Below, piece after piece: positions 24,866 through 33,433 of a stretch of 64,000 nt of DNA. Location of the stretch: the NCBI GenBank assembly GCA_963728785.1, contig CAVSKV010000004.1, forward strand, positions 620,001 through 684,000, in the 5' to 3' direction. The notes below the pieces were generated by a model that worked only from the letters and a program-made list of their open reading frames with translations, ran no database searches and was not told the DNA's origin. Position 1 is the stretch's first letter. Every line of letters starts with the position of its first letter. The DNA is from JAGWRI01 sp963728785 (GTDB lineage: Bacteria; Gemmatimonadota; Gemmatimonadetes; Gemmatimonadales; Gemmatimonadaceae). The position numbers and the translations under genes are program-made.

Positions 24866-25609
24866 TCAGATCGCCGGCGCACCGGCGAGAAAGATGTGCG
24901 CTCTCAGCCGCTCGCGGATGCGAGCGTAGAGGCGTTTCCCCTTTTCCGCCGATGCCAGGGTCGGTCGTCCAACCGAGCCCGGACTCCGGTCCGGCACCCG
25001 CAGCCAGCCGCGGCGGTACCGTCGCAGCTCATCGGCCGACAACATATAATCCTGCGCCAACGGCATCAGCACCAGTTCAGGCGCAATGTACAGCAGGAGC
25101 GACGTATCCATCTCGTCCCCGTGCATCGGTTCCACCTGGCCCTCGAGCAGGTCCGCGAACGCGAGCCCGAAGATGTTCACCACGCGGAGCCGCGCGCTCG
25201 ACGTGATGACCGTCTCGAGCGCCTCGAGGTGCGGGTCGTGCTCGTGCGCCGTGAGGAGAATGAACTCCTGTACCCCGCCGGACTCCCACGAGTCCACCAG
25301 GTCGTTGAGCGTGCGATGCAGCGTCTTGCGCCGTACCGAGGCATTGCCTGCGAACGAGCGTTCCGTCACCACGTTGACCCCGTACTCCACCGTGGGCGCA
25401 CGCAGCACGTGGAACTCGGCCGACAAATCGTCCGCCAGGCGTTCGATGATGAGCGTGTCGGCACCCAGCGGCATGTGGGGCCCGTGCTGTTCGCACGTGC
25501 CGATGGGCAGGATGAGTCGCGGGTCGGCGGCCAGCGTGGCCGCGACCTCGGCGGGGCGCATTTCCTTGAGGCGTCGCGGGCGGGGCGCGCCGGCGTGAGG
25601 AGAACTCAT
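24866..25609 (-). CDS. Creatininase-family amidohydrolase
   Basis: A 247-residue member of the creatininase/MftE metal-dependent amidase family. The first metal motif is intact (LPIGTCEQHGPHMPLGADT: E, H and D ligands, about residues 34-52). The second site, HYE in creatininase and HGG in MftE-like members, reads TAHEHDPH here, so the histidine is kept while the following glutamate position is altered. HGDEMDTS matches the later conserved Glu region. The substrate is unknown; creatinine is unlikely to be assignable from sequence. ATG 25609 is 16 bases from the divergent start of the sensor kinase, leaving almost no room for separate promoters. Confidence 0.8.
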   Translation of the reverse strand: MSSPHAGAPRPRRLKEMRPAEVAATLAADPRLILPIGTCEQHGPHMPLGADTLIIERLADDLSAEFHVLRAPTVEYGVNVVTERSFAGNASVRRKTLHRTLNDLVDSWESGGVQEFILLTAHEHDPHLEALETVITSSARLRVVNIFGLAFADLLEGQVEPMHGDEMDTSLLLYIAPELVLMPLAQDYMLSADELRRYRRGWLRVPDRSPGSVGRPTLASAEKGKRLYARIRERLRAHIFLAGAPAI

Positions 25610-25625
25610 GGAGACCGAGTGAGCG

Positions 25626-28600
25626 ATGACCGGCCGGCGCGCTAAACGGCTGCTTGCGGCCTGGTGGCCGGTGGCCGCGGCGCTGGCCCTGCTCGCCGCG
25701 TGCCAGTGGTTGAACGGAACCAGGGTAGAGTATCTCGCCGCCGCGGCGCTCGCCACCGTCGTGGCGGGGGCCGGACTGCGCTGGGTACCCGCCCGGGGGC
25801 GCCGGTGGGCCGTGGGCTCCACCACGGTGCTGGCGGCGCTGGTGGTGTTCGCGGCATATGCGCAACTGCGCCTCCATCGCATCGACACCGTCTGGCCGGA
25901 AGTTCGCTCCGGGCTCGAGAACGACGCACTCGCGACGCTCGATCGGCGGGTGGACGGCGCCGTGGAGGCGATGGAGAGGGCCGCGTCCCGGGCCCTCGAT
26001 GCTCCCGACGACACCGCATCAGCGTTCGCGGCGCTGGCATCGCTCGTCCCGTCGGAGAGCGCAGGGGAGGCGGGGGTGGTGCTGTACCAGGGGGGCGAAC
26101 CGCTCGCGTGGGCGGGGCGCATCTACGTCCCCACCGATTCGCTCCGCGACTCGGTGGGGGTGGCGCGCTCGGACTTCTACACCAGTCTCTACTTCACGGC
26201 CCGTCGCGGGACCCGGCGCGCCGTGGCCACCGTGCTGCTCGACGCCATGTCCCCGGCCGACCGGCTCACCCATCCCATCGCCGGTGATCTCGCCCGGGAA
26301 ATCGGCATTTCTGGATTTCGATTCAGGGCCACGCTTCCGCCCGTTGGAGCGGTGTCGTGGCAGGCGCTCTGGGCCCACACCCAGAGACTGATCTACGCCC
26401 GGCCAGCGACGGTGGAAGAGACGACCGCACGCTTCGAGGCGCTGCACAGCGCCCGACTGATCGTAGCGCTGGTGGCCCTGATCGCGCTGGCCGCCTTCGT
26501 GGTTGCGGCGTGGCGCGTCGAGCGCGGGCTGCCCTGGCGCGTGGCCTCGATCGCCGTGGCGCTGGCGTGCACTTCGCTCGTGCCACTGGGGGCGTTCTCC
26601 AACGATTCCCGCCTCTTCGATGCATCGCTCTACTACACCCCAATCGGAGGGGCGCTCACCGCGAACGCCGGAGCTCTGATCATCACGGGAGCGCTCGTAC
26701 TGCTCGTCCTGATGGCGGTGGTTCGCGGGTTGGCCCACGGTGCTCCGCGTGCCTGGTGGGGCCTGGCCGTTCTGGCGATCGCCGGTCTGGGTCCTTTCCT
26801 GCTGCGCGACCTCGCCCGGGGCATCTCGATTCCCATGTACGGGGTGAACCCGCCCCTCTGGCTCGTCTGGGAGGTGGCCATCTTTCTGGCCGGGAGCGCC
26901 GTACTGCTGGCCGGCGCCACCGCGGGAAGCGCGGCGCTGGGACCGCGGCGCGGCGTGCCGCCGTGGACCGGGCCGATGCTTGCCGCGGCGGCGGCAATTC
27001 TCGCGCCGATCACCTGGCAGCCGGACGGCCGTTGGCCGTGGTGGTACCCGATCCCGTGGATCCTCGCCATCGGAGCGCTGGCCCTGGCGCGGCGATCGCG
27101 GGCCCTCGTGTCGAGCGCCGCCACGGTCGCCGCCCTCGGGGCCACCACGCTCGTGTGGGGCGCTACGACGCGAGGACGGATGGCCCTTGCCGAACACGAC
27201 GTGCATGGCCTCGGCCAGAACGACCCGGCCGTGCTGTCGCTCGTCGAGCGGTTCGCAACGGCAGTGCGTGCCGACCCGGACCCGGCGGCCACACGCGAAT
27301 GGCTGCTCCGGGCGTACGCCACGTCGCCGCTGGCGCCGGCGGGATTCCCCGTGTGGCTGTCCGTGTGGACGAACGATTCGGTGCCCGCCGCCACCCTTTC
27401 GGCGGCGGCGTTTGCTGTAGCGAACGACCAGGCCCGCGACATCGCACGACAAGCGGCGATCGCTGACAGCACGGTGGAATACCCCATAATCGCTCAGCCT
27501 GCGGTGGAGTTCGGGGTTGGCGTCCCGACCCGGGCCGGTGTGGTGGTGGTCGTGGCAACGTCCCGCACCCGGCTCATTGCTGCCGATCCGTTCGCCAAGC
27601 TGCTCGGCATCGATCAGCCGCCTGAGGCGGCGCCCCCGTACGTACTGCAGTTGGCCGAGCCGTTGGCTCACCCGCCGCCCGGTCCCCCGCACATCGACTG
27701 GCGGCGGGAGGGCACGGCGCTGCACGGCGACTGGGTGTCGCCCAGGACCCTTGGCGCGGCGCGGGTGCACGCCGAAGTGGAGCTGCGGTCGGTGGACGCG
27801 CTGGTGCAGCGCGGGGCGCTCATCGTGCTGTTCGACCTGGCCATCGTCGGCGTGCTCTGGCTGGCGAGCGTGCTCGCCGACGGCGCCGTGGGCCGCTGGC
27901 TGCGCGACCGGCAGCGCCGGTGGCGCCGCAGCTACCGCACGCAGCTCACCGTGGTGATGTTCGGGTTCTTCATGCTTCCGGCCGCCGCGTTCGCCGCCTG
28001 GTCGTACCAACAGCTGGCCGCCGACGCGGCCCAGAGCCGCGAACTGCTGGTGGGGGAGACGCTGCGCGCCGTGGCGCCCGTGCCGGGTGACTCGCAATGG
28101 GTGGCCCAGGAGTCACGGCGGTTGGCGACGCCCCTGTTCCTGTACCGCGACGGCGAACTGGCTGCGGCCAGCGATCCGCTGCTGGCCGCGCTCGCGCCCA
28201 CGGGCCGATTCCTCTCACCCGATATGCAGCTGCTGCTGGTGGTCAACGAGGAAGTGTCGGAAAGCCGCGACCAGCGATTCGGTGAGGCGCACGTCCTGTT
28301 CGGCTACCGCGCCGTGGAAGATTCCAGCAAGACGCTGGTGCTTGCAGCGCCGGCGCGCGCCGACGATCTCGCCCTCGAGCGCCGCCGGGGCGATCTGGGC
28401 GTCCTCGTCATGTTCGTCACCGCGGTAGGGGCGCTTGCCGCCTTCTGGCTGAGCGGCTTCGCCGCCCGCCGGCTCGCCGGCCCCATCAGCACGCTGCGCC
28501 AGGCAGCCCTGACGTTGGCCGCCGGCGGACGGGCCCCCGTGCTCGAAGACAGCCCCACGGTGGAGTTCCGCCCTGTGTTCGCGGCATTCCGGCGCATGGC

Positions 28601-29303
28601 CGATGACCTCGAAGCGAGCCGTGCGGTGACCGCGCACGCCGAACGGGTGCTCGCGTGGGGAGAGATGGCGCGCCAGGTAGCGCACGAGATCAAGAATCCG
28701 CTCACCCCCATCCGGCTCGGCGTCCAGCACCTGCAGCGGGCGCGGGCCGACAAGCGCGTGGACTTCGATCGAGTGCTCGACGAAAACGTGAAGCGCATTC
28801 TGGCCGAGATCGATCACCTCGATCAGATCGCGCGCGCGTTCAGCCGCTACGGCTCTGTACCCGGCGAGCGGCTCGGGGCCGAGGCTACCGACGTCGCCGC
28901 GGCGTTACGCGACCTGATTGGCCTGGAGCGCATGGGTGAGGGAAACATCGAGTGGGGGCTCGAAGGCGCCGAGGGAGCCCGCCTCGCGATGGCGCAGCAC
29001 GACGAACTGCGCGAGGTGCTGCTGAACGTGTACGAGAACGCCCGCCTGGCCGGCGCCCACAGCGTCGCCACGACGCTGTCCGTGGACGGGCGCGTGGTGA
29101 TCGAGATACGCGATGACGGCCACGGGATTCCCGCCGACGTGATGCCGCGGGTGTTCGAGCCGCGCTTCTCCACGCGCACGAGCGGCAGCGGGTTGGGATT
29201 GGCGATCAGCCGCCGGTTGATCGAGGGGTGGCGCGGGACGGTGGAACTGGAGAGCGAACCCGGGCGGGGGACGCTCGTCCGCATCGTCCTGGAAGCGGCG
29301 TAG
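25626..29303 (+). CDS. Very large NtrY-like membrane sensor histidine kinase
   Basis: A 1225-residue kinase. Three N-terminal helices (about 10-80) are followed by an extracytoplasmic domain (80-270), then a block of about eight helices (270-515), a second extracytoplasmic domain (515-730), two more helices (735-805), a third extracytoplasmic domain (805-920), a helix (925-945), a HAMP-like linker, the dimerisation domain with phospho-acceptor His1020 (AHEIKNPLTPIRL) and a HATPase domain with N-box NVYENARLAG, G1 DDGHGI and G2 GSGLGLAI. The HEIKNPLTPI sequence is characteristic of NtrY-type kinases, but NtrY is usually about 750 residues. An NtrC-family regulator lies at 39657-41033, not adjacent. 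The signal is unknown. Confidence 0.9.
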   Translation: MTGRRAKRLLAAWWPVAAALALLAACQWLNGTRVEYLAAAALATVVAGAGLRWVPARGRRWAVGSTTVLAALVVFAAYAQLRLHRIDTVWPEVRSGLENDALATLDRRVDGAVEAMERAASRALDAPDDTASAFAALASLVPSESAGEAGVVLYQGGEPLAWAGRIYVPTDSLRDSVGVARSDFYTSLYFTARRGTRRAVATVLLDAMSPADRLTHPIAGDLAREIGISGFRFRATLPPVGAVSWQALWAHTQRLIYARPATVEETTARFEALHSARLIVALVALIALAAFVVAAWRVERGLPWRVASIAVALACTSLVPLGAFSNDSRLFDASLYYTPIGGALTANAGALIITGALVLLVLMAVVRGLAHGAPRAWWGLAVLAIAGLGPFLLRDLARGISIPMYGVNPPLWLVWEVAIFLAGSAVLLAGATAGSAALGPRRGVPPWTGPMLAAAAAILAPITWQPDGRWPWWYPIPWILAIGALALARRSRALVSSAATVAALGATTLVWGATTRGRMALAEHDVHGLGQNDPAVLSLVERFATAVRADPDPAATREWLLRAYATSPLAPAGFPVWLSVWTNDSVPAATLSAAAFAVANDQARDIARQAAIADSTVEYPIIAQPAVEFGVGVPTRAGVVVVVATSRTRLIAADPFAKLLGIDQPPEAAPPYVLQLAEPLAHPPPGPPHIDWRREGTALHGDWVSPRTLGAARVHAEVELRSVDALVQRGALIVLFDLAIVGVLWLASVLADGAVGRWLRDRQRRWRRSYRTQLTVVMFGFFMLPAAAFAAWSYQQLAADAAQSRELLVGETLRAVAPVPGDSQWVAQESRRLATPLFLYRDGELAAASDPLLAALAPTGRFLSPDMQLLLVVNEEVSESRDQRFGEAHVLFGYRAVEDSSKTLVLAAPARADDLALERRRGDLGVLVMFVTAVGALAAFWLSGFAARRLAGPISTLRQAALTLAAGGRAPVLEDSPTVEFRPVFAAFRRMADDLEASRAVTAHAERVLAWGEMARQVAHEIKNPLTPIRLGVQHLQRARADKRVDFDRVLDENVKRILAEIDHLDQIARAFSRYGSVPGERLGAEATDVAAALRDLIGLERMGEGNIEWGLEGAEGARLAMAQHDELREVLLNVYENARLAGAHSVATTLSVDGRVVIEIRDDGHGIPADVMPRVFEPRFSTRTSGSGLGLAISRRLIEGWRGTVELESEPGRGTLVRIVLEAA

Positions 29304-30671
29304 CTAGAGGCGCACGCGTACCGTCTTCACGTTGACGAATTCGCGCAACCCGAACGCGCTGAGCTCGCGGCCGTAGCCCGAATGCTTCACTCCACCGAAC
29401 GGGAATCGGGGGTCGGACGCCACCATGGCGTTCACGAACACGGTGCCCGCTTGCAACTCGCGGGCGAACCGCCTGACCTCCGCGGGCTCGCGCGTCCAGG
29501 CGCTGGCGCCCAGGCCGTAGCGTGTGTCGTTGGCGATGCGAATGGCGTCGTCTACGTCACGCGCTACGAACAGCGACGCCACCGGACCGAACAGCTCGTC
29601 GGTATAGGCCGGCGCTTCGGATGGGATATCGGCCAGCACCGTGGGTTGAAAGAAGAACCCCGGGCCGTCGATCCGGGCGCCTCCCGTGAGCACCCGCGCG
29701 CCGAGCGCCACCGACCGGTTGACCTGCTGTTCCAGGTCCGCCAGAGCCTGGGCGCCGGCCAGCGGCCCCACCTGCGTGCGGTCGTCCATCGGGTCGCCCA
29801 CGATGAGCCCCTGCATGGCGCGCACGAAGCGCGAGGTGAACGCCTCGGCCACATCGCGGTGCACGATGAACCGCTTGGCGGCGATGCATGATTGTCCGTT
29901 GTTGACGGTGCGGGCACGCACGGCGACCTCCACCGCGCGATCGATCTCGGCGCTGGGCATGACGAGGAACGGATCGCTGCCGCCCAGCTCGAGCACGGTC
30001 TTCTTGAGGTGCCGGCCGGCCGTCATCGCCACGCGTGAACCGGCGCCCTCACTGCCGGTGAGGGTCACGGCCGCCACCCGGTGGTCGGCGACCACCCCGT
30101 CCACCGCCGACGCGGCTATTAGTAAAGTCTGAAAGACCCCCGGCGGCGCGCCGGCGTTGGTGAACAGCGCTTCGAGCGCGAGGGCGCACTGGGGCACGTT
30201 GCTGGCGTGCTTGAGCAGGGCCACGTTGCCGGCCACGAGCGCCGGCGCCGCAAATCGGATCACTTGCCAGAACGGGAAGTTCCAGGGCATGACGGCGAGC
30301 ACGACCCCCAGCGGATGGAACTCGACCCGTGCGTCCTCACCCTCAGCCGGAACGTGCTTGGCGGCGAGCATGGCGTGCGCGTGCTCGGCGTAGTAGCGGC
30401 AGGCGATGGCGCACTTGGCGGCCTCGTCGCGTGCCGCTCCCAACAGCTTCCCCATCTCCAGCGTCATGAGCATCGCGTATTGGTCGCGGTCGCGGTCGAG
30501 CAGGGCGCCCGCCCGGGCGACGATCCGCGCGCGGTCGGCTACGCGCAGCTGGCGCCAGCCAATCGCGGCGGAGGCGGCGCGCGCGAGCCGCGCTTCGAGT
30601 TCAGCGGCGGTGTGGGGCGCGAACGCCCGTGCGCGCGCGCCGGTGGCCGGATTGATCGTTTCGATCGGCAT
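29304..30671 (-). CDS. Succinate-semialdehyde-dehydrogenase-like aldehyde dehydrogenase
   Basis: A 455-residue NAD(P)-dependent enzyme starting ETINPATGARARAF, as in the short GabD/Sad (YneI-like) group. Catalytic residues are visible: Glu in VLELGGSDPF (about 230), Cys in NNGQSCIAAKR (about 264), and the later ELFGPVASLF and PFGGVKHSGYGRELS. Oxidation of succinate semialdehyde to succinate is the likely but unproved reaction. Its stop codon abuts that of the convergent kinase gene (TAGCTA at 29301-29306). A patch of rare codons lies near 30116-30135. It is 18 bases downstream of the kinase-fusion gene on the same strand. Confidence 0.88.
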   Translation of the reverse strand: MPIETINPATGARARAFAPHTAAELEARLARAASAAIGWRQLRVADRARIVARAGALLDRDRDQYAMLMTLEMGKLLGAARDEAAKCAIACRYYAEHAHAMLAAKHVPAEGEDARVEFHPLGVVLAVMPWNFPFWQVIRFAAPALVAGNVALLKHASNVPQCALALEALFTNAGAPPGVFQTLLIAASAVDGVVADHRVAAVTLTGSEGAGSRVAMTAGRHLKKTVLELGGSDPFLVMPSAEIDRAVEVAVRARTVNNGQSCIAAKRFIVHRDVAEAFTSRFVRAMQGLIVGDPMDDRTQVGPLAGAQALADLEQQVNRSVALGARVLTGGARIDGPGFFFQPTVLADIPSEAPAYTDELFGPVASLFVARDVDDAIRIANDTRYGLGASAWTREPAEVRRFARELQAGTVFVNAMVASDPRFPFGGVKHSGYGRELSAFGLREFVNVKTVRVRL

Positions 30672-30689
30672 GCCCCACCTCCTCGCTCG

Positions 30690-32462
30690 TCACGCGCCCG
30701 CCGGTTCGTCCGAGCCCCAGAGCCCGTCGTCGTGCTCGCCGCCCAGCCAGCGGCGCCACCACGGGGCGCGCCGCTCGCGCTGCGCCACGGCGCGCACCGC
30801 CTCGCGCCACGCGCGCTGCATGATGGCCGCGTCCTGGAAGCGTTTTGACACCTCGGGTTCGAGGCCGTGCCGCAGCCAGTCGGCGATCTCTTCCGGAAAT
30901 TCCGTGACGTCCACGTCGCGGGCCAGGGCGCGGGCCAGAGTGGTGCGCACGTCGCTCTCGCCGTACGGCGGGCTTCCCGACAACGCAAAGTACACGATCG
31001 CGGCCATCGAGTAGCAGTCCGCAGCGGTGTCCTGCGGCTCACCGAGCAGCTGCTCGGGCGGAGCGAACGCGGGGGTGCCTCCCGAGCCGGCCGTGTCCTC
31101 CCCCCAGATGTTCGCGATGCCGAAGTCGGCGATGCGCCAGCGACGGTAGCGGTCGATGACCACGTTCTCGGGCTTGAGGTCCCGGTGCACGATGCCGATG
31201 GAATGCGCCGCGGCCAGGCCGTCGAGCACGAGGTCCACGCGCGGCGCAATCTCGGCCAGCGGACGCGGGCCGGCGCGCTGCACGAGTTCGGCCACCGAAC
31301 CCGCCTCGGCCAGCTCCATCGTGTACCAGGCCACGTTGCCCCGCGAATCGAAGTCGTAGATCGGGACGATCGCCGGATGCGCGAGCTGGGCGGCCAACTG
31401 CGCCTCCCGGCGGAATCGGCTCACCGCCGCCTCATCGCGCGCGATGTACGGGTGCAGCAGCTTGAGCGCCACCTCGCGGCCCAGCGACAGGTCGCGCACC
31501 CGCCACACGGAGCCGAACGAGCCCGAACCGAGCGGTGCCAGCACGTCGTAGTCGTCGCCCAGCGCCCAGCGGAGCCGTGCCTCCTCCGACTCGCCGGGCA
31601 CCTCGGTGTCATCGTCGCCGAGCATCAGCACCGTCCGGCTGCCGACCACGCGATCCACGGCGCGCAGCATCGCCGCTACGCTCGCGAAGCGCTCCTCCGG
31701 ATGCTCGCGCAAGGCGCGGTCGAGCACCTCGGCCACCGATCTGGGACAGTCGGGGCGTACGAGCGAAATCGGCGGCACGTCGCGCGCCGGAGGCCGTTCA
31801 CCGGTGAGAGAAAAGAAACAGAGCGACGCCAACTGCCACTGGTCGCTGAGCGCGGTGGGAATCCAACCGGCGCGTTGCCACTCCTGGGGCGATGCCATCA
31901 AGGCAGGATCGGGAGAGATGCCATCGGGAATGTCACCGAACGGCACTGCCCACTCCCACCCGAGCATCCACAGCCGCCCCATCGGCGCGATCCAGACCGT
32001 CTCGGCGGAGACGGCGCCGTGGGTGGCCCCGGCGTCGTGGAGATAGCTGAGCGCCGACCCCAATTCGCGCATCAGGCGGAGCATGGCCGGCACGTTATCG
32101 GGGCCGGCGCGCCGGACCCGGGCCCCAATGGTTTCGCCGGCGATCCAGCGGCGCAGGTACCCGGGGCCGTGGTGCGACACCCCGTACGTCGCCCAGTAGT
32201 GGTACGTGGTCGGCACCGCGGGATGGTTCCGGTGCGCCAGGTGGCGCGCTTCGGACTCGAGCCAGTGCGCGTGCGCCGGATTCGGCACCGTGACCAACGA
32301 CAGCGAGCGGCCGAGCGCGTCGATCAATTCCTGATAGTGCCGGTGGCCGAAGCGCAGCCCTTCGGCGCCCCACGCCCAGTTGGGCGGAAGCTCCCAATGC
32401 GTCAGATGCGGCGGAAGCTCGTGGGTGACCGCAAAGGGTTCGGACGATGCCGCCTGTGTCAC
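30690..32462 (-). CDS. Pseudokinase-Ser/Thr kinase fusion
   Basis: A 590-residue soluble protein with two kinase-like lobes. The C-terminal unit (about 300-560) is a complete Hanks-type kinase: Gly loop LGSGSFGSVW (311-320), VALK lysine 334, HRDLKPEN (426-433), DFG (446-448) and PPE. The N-terminal unit (about 40-275) keeps the C-lobe shape, including SDQWQLASLCFFSLTGERPP and a following Arg-rich helix, but lacks a Gly loop and the VAIK lysine; HRD is replaced by THGAVSAE and DFG by LGWEW. It is therefore a pseudokinase. No transmembrane or PASTA segment is present. It lies directly downstream of a 104-residue unknown gene and upstream of the aldehyde dehydrogenase. Confidence 0.9.
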   Translation of the reverse strand: MTQAASSEPFAVTHELPPHLTHWELPPNWAWGAEGLRFGHRHYQELIDALGRSLSLVTVPNPAHAHWLESEARHLAHRNHPAVPTTYHYWATYGVSHHGPGYLRRWIAGETIGARVRRAGPDNVPAMLRLMRELGSALSYLHDAGATHGAVSAETVWIAPMGRLWMLGWEWAVPFGDIPDGISPDPALMASPQEWQRAGWIPTALSDQWQLASLCFFSLTGERPPARDVPPISLVRPDCPRSVAEVLDRALREHPEERFASVAAMLRAVDRVVGSRTVLMLGDDDTEVPGESEEARLRWALGDDYDVLAPLGSGSFGSVWRVRDLSLGREVALKLLHPYIARDEAAVSRFRREAQLAAQLAHPAIVPIYDFDSRGNVAWYTMELAEAGSVAELVQRAGPRPLAEIAPRVDLVLDGLAAAHSIGIVHRDLKPENVVIDRYRRWRIADFGIANIWGEDTAGSGGTPAFAPPEQLLGEPQDTAADCYSMAAIVYFALSGSPPYGESDVRTTLARALARDVDVTEFPEEIADWLRHGLEPEVSKRFQDAAIMQRAWREAVRAVAQRERRAPWWRRWLGGEHDDGLWGSDEPAGA

Positions 32463-32474
32463 GCCGGGCTCACC

Positions 32475-32789
32475 TCACATCCGGGATTCAGCGAGGATGT
32501 GCTCGGCGGCCCGCGCCAGTTCGGGGATCTCGACGACGTCCGGCCGCACGGTGACGTCCACCAGCTTCATCTCGAGCGGCTTGCCGGTACGCGGGCGGGC
32601 CGACCTGGCCGATGGCACGTGGACCGTGACCGCGACCACCCGCCAGCACGTGCTGGGGCCGGCGAGTTCGCCCTCGGGGTCGAGCGGGTCGAGTTGCAGC
32701 GTCTCACCGGTTGCCGGGGCCACAGCGCTCAGGCATTCGGCGAGCACCTGCTCTGGCCGGTCGTGTCGGACCACGCGCAACGTGAACAT
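32475..32789 (-). CDS. Small unknown protein co-oriented with the kinase fusion
   Basis: A 104-residue soluble protein (starts MFTLRVVRHDRPEQVLAECL) with no signal peptide or membrane segment and no family that I recognise. The central part looks beta-rich (TCWRVVAVTVHVPSA, PLEMKLVDVTVRPDVVEIP) and the end is helical. It ends 12 bases before the kinase-fusion start, so the two are probably translated from one mRNA. A role as substrate, sensor or regulator of the kinase is only a guess from position. Confidence 0.65.
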   Translation of the reverse strand: MFTLRVVRHDRPEQVLAECLSAVAPATGETLQLDPLDPEGELAGPSTCWRVVAVTVHVPSARSARPRTGKPLEMKLVDVTVRPDVVEIPELARAAEHILAESRM

Positions 32790-32969
32790 CGGGCGTCTCC
32801 GGAGGTGGCGGAATGCGGGGTCAGCGGGTCGGCACCAGGAGCGGGCCTCGGGTCGGTACGGCCGGCCGCGCGCCGTTGTTCGGAAAAACTATCGGACTGT
32901 TGGGGGGGACACTAGGGCGGCGCGTCACGGTCGCGTCGCGGTGAAACCCGGCGTCTGGAACCGCGTACG

Positions 32970-33278
32970 GTGAAACAGAGACCGCCACTGGGAGATCGCG
33001 TGCTTCACTTCATAGGATTCGCCGCTACCGCGGCCGCCACTGTATTTGGATATCTCGCCGCGCGCCGATTCGTGGAAAACAAGCTGCGGTATGTGGACAG
33101 CGTGCACACGCTGAAGGCGCCGATCGTCGCCGGTGTGGTCGCGGCGCTCGTTGCCGCACCGATCGTCTGGCTGCTGCCGGTGGTGGGTGGCGGCACGGCG
33201 ATTCTGTTTGGCACGGGCGTGGCGTTCGGCGTGGCGAATGGTTCCCGCGAGATCCGCAAACGGCTGACCGCTGGCTAA
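32970..33278 (+). CDS. Small membrane protein of unknown function
   Basis: A 102-residue protein with two or three hydrophobic segments: about 12-30 (VLHFIGFAATAAATVFGYLA), 50-68 (APIVAGVVAALVAAPIVWLL) and 70-88 (VGGGTAILFGTGVAFGVA). It ends in a basic tail (REIRKRLTAG). The start is GTG 32970; no strong ribosome-binding site is visible. The 180 bases upstream, which separate it from the divergent 32475-32789 gene, hold no other gene. An octamer-derived hairpin follows the stop. Confidence 0.6.
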   Translation: MKQRPPLGDRVLHFIGFAATAAATVFGYLAARRFVENKLRYVDSVHTLKAPIVAGVVAALVAAPIVWLLPVVGGGTAILFGTGVAFGVANGSREIRKRLTAG

Positions 33279-33298
33279 CGCCTGTTGACTCTGACGGC

Positions 33299-33333
33299 CT
33301 GCCCGACTGCCCGACAGTCAGGCAGCCGGGCAG
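33299..33333. repeat. Octamer-derived hairpin after the small membrane protein gene
   Basis: CTGCCCG-A-CTGCC (33299-33311) pairs with GGCAG-C-CGGGCAG (33321-33333): 12 base pairs with one mismatch and a nine-base loop. The arms are right-type and left-type copies of the octamer family placed head to head. It could act as a transcription terminator; no T-run follows. Confidence 0.6.
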
Positions 33334-33433
33334 CGGAATGAGGACAGGCGCCTTCTGATATGGCGGCGTGAGTTCGACGAACCCCGCAATGAAGTGATGC
33401 CGGCCGCGCGCGTCGGGGGCCGATCTTGTCCCA

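Noticed and set aside
26019..28097. A 692-codon open frame on the minus strand inside the sensor kinase gene
   Set aside because: The opposite frame encodes continuous membrane and sensor sequence; the antisense product is low-complexity basic sequence without motifs.
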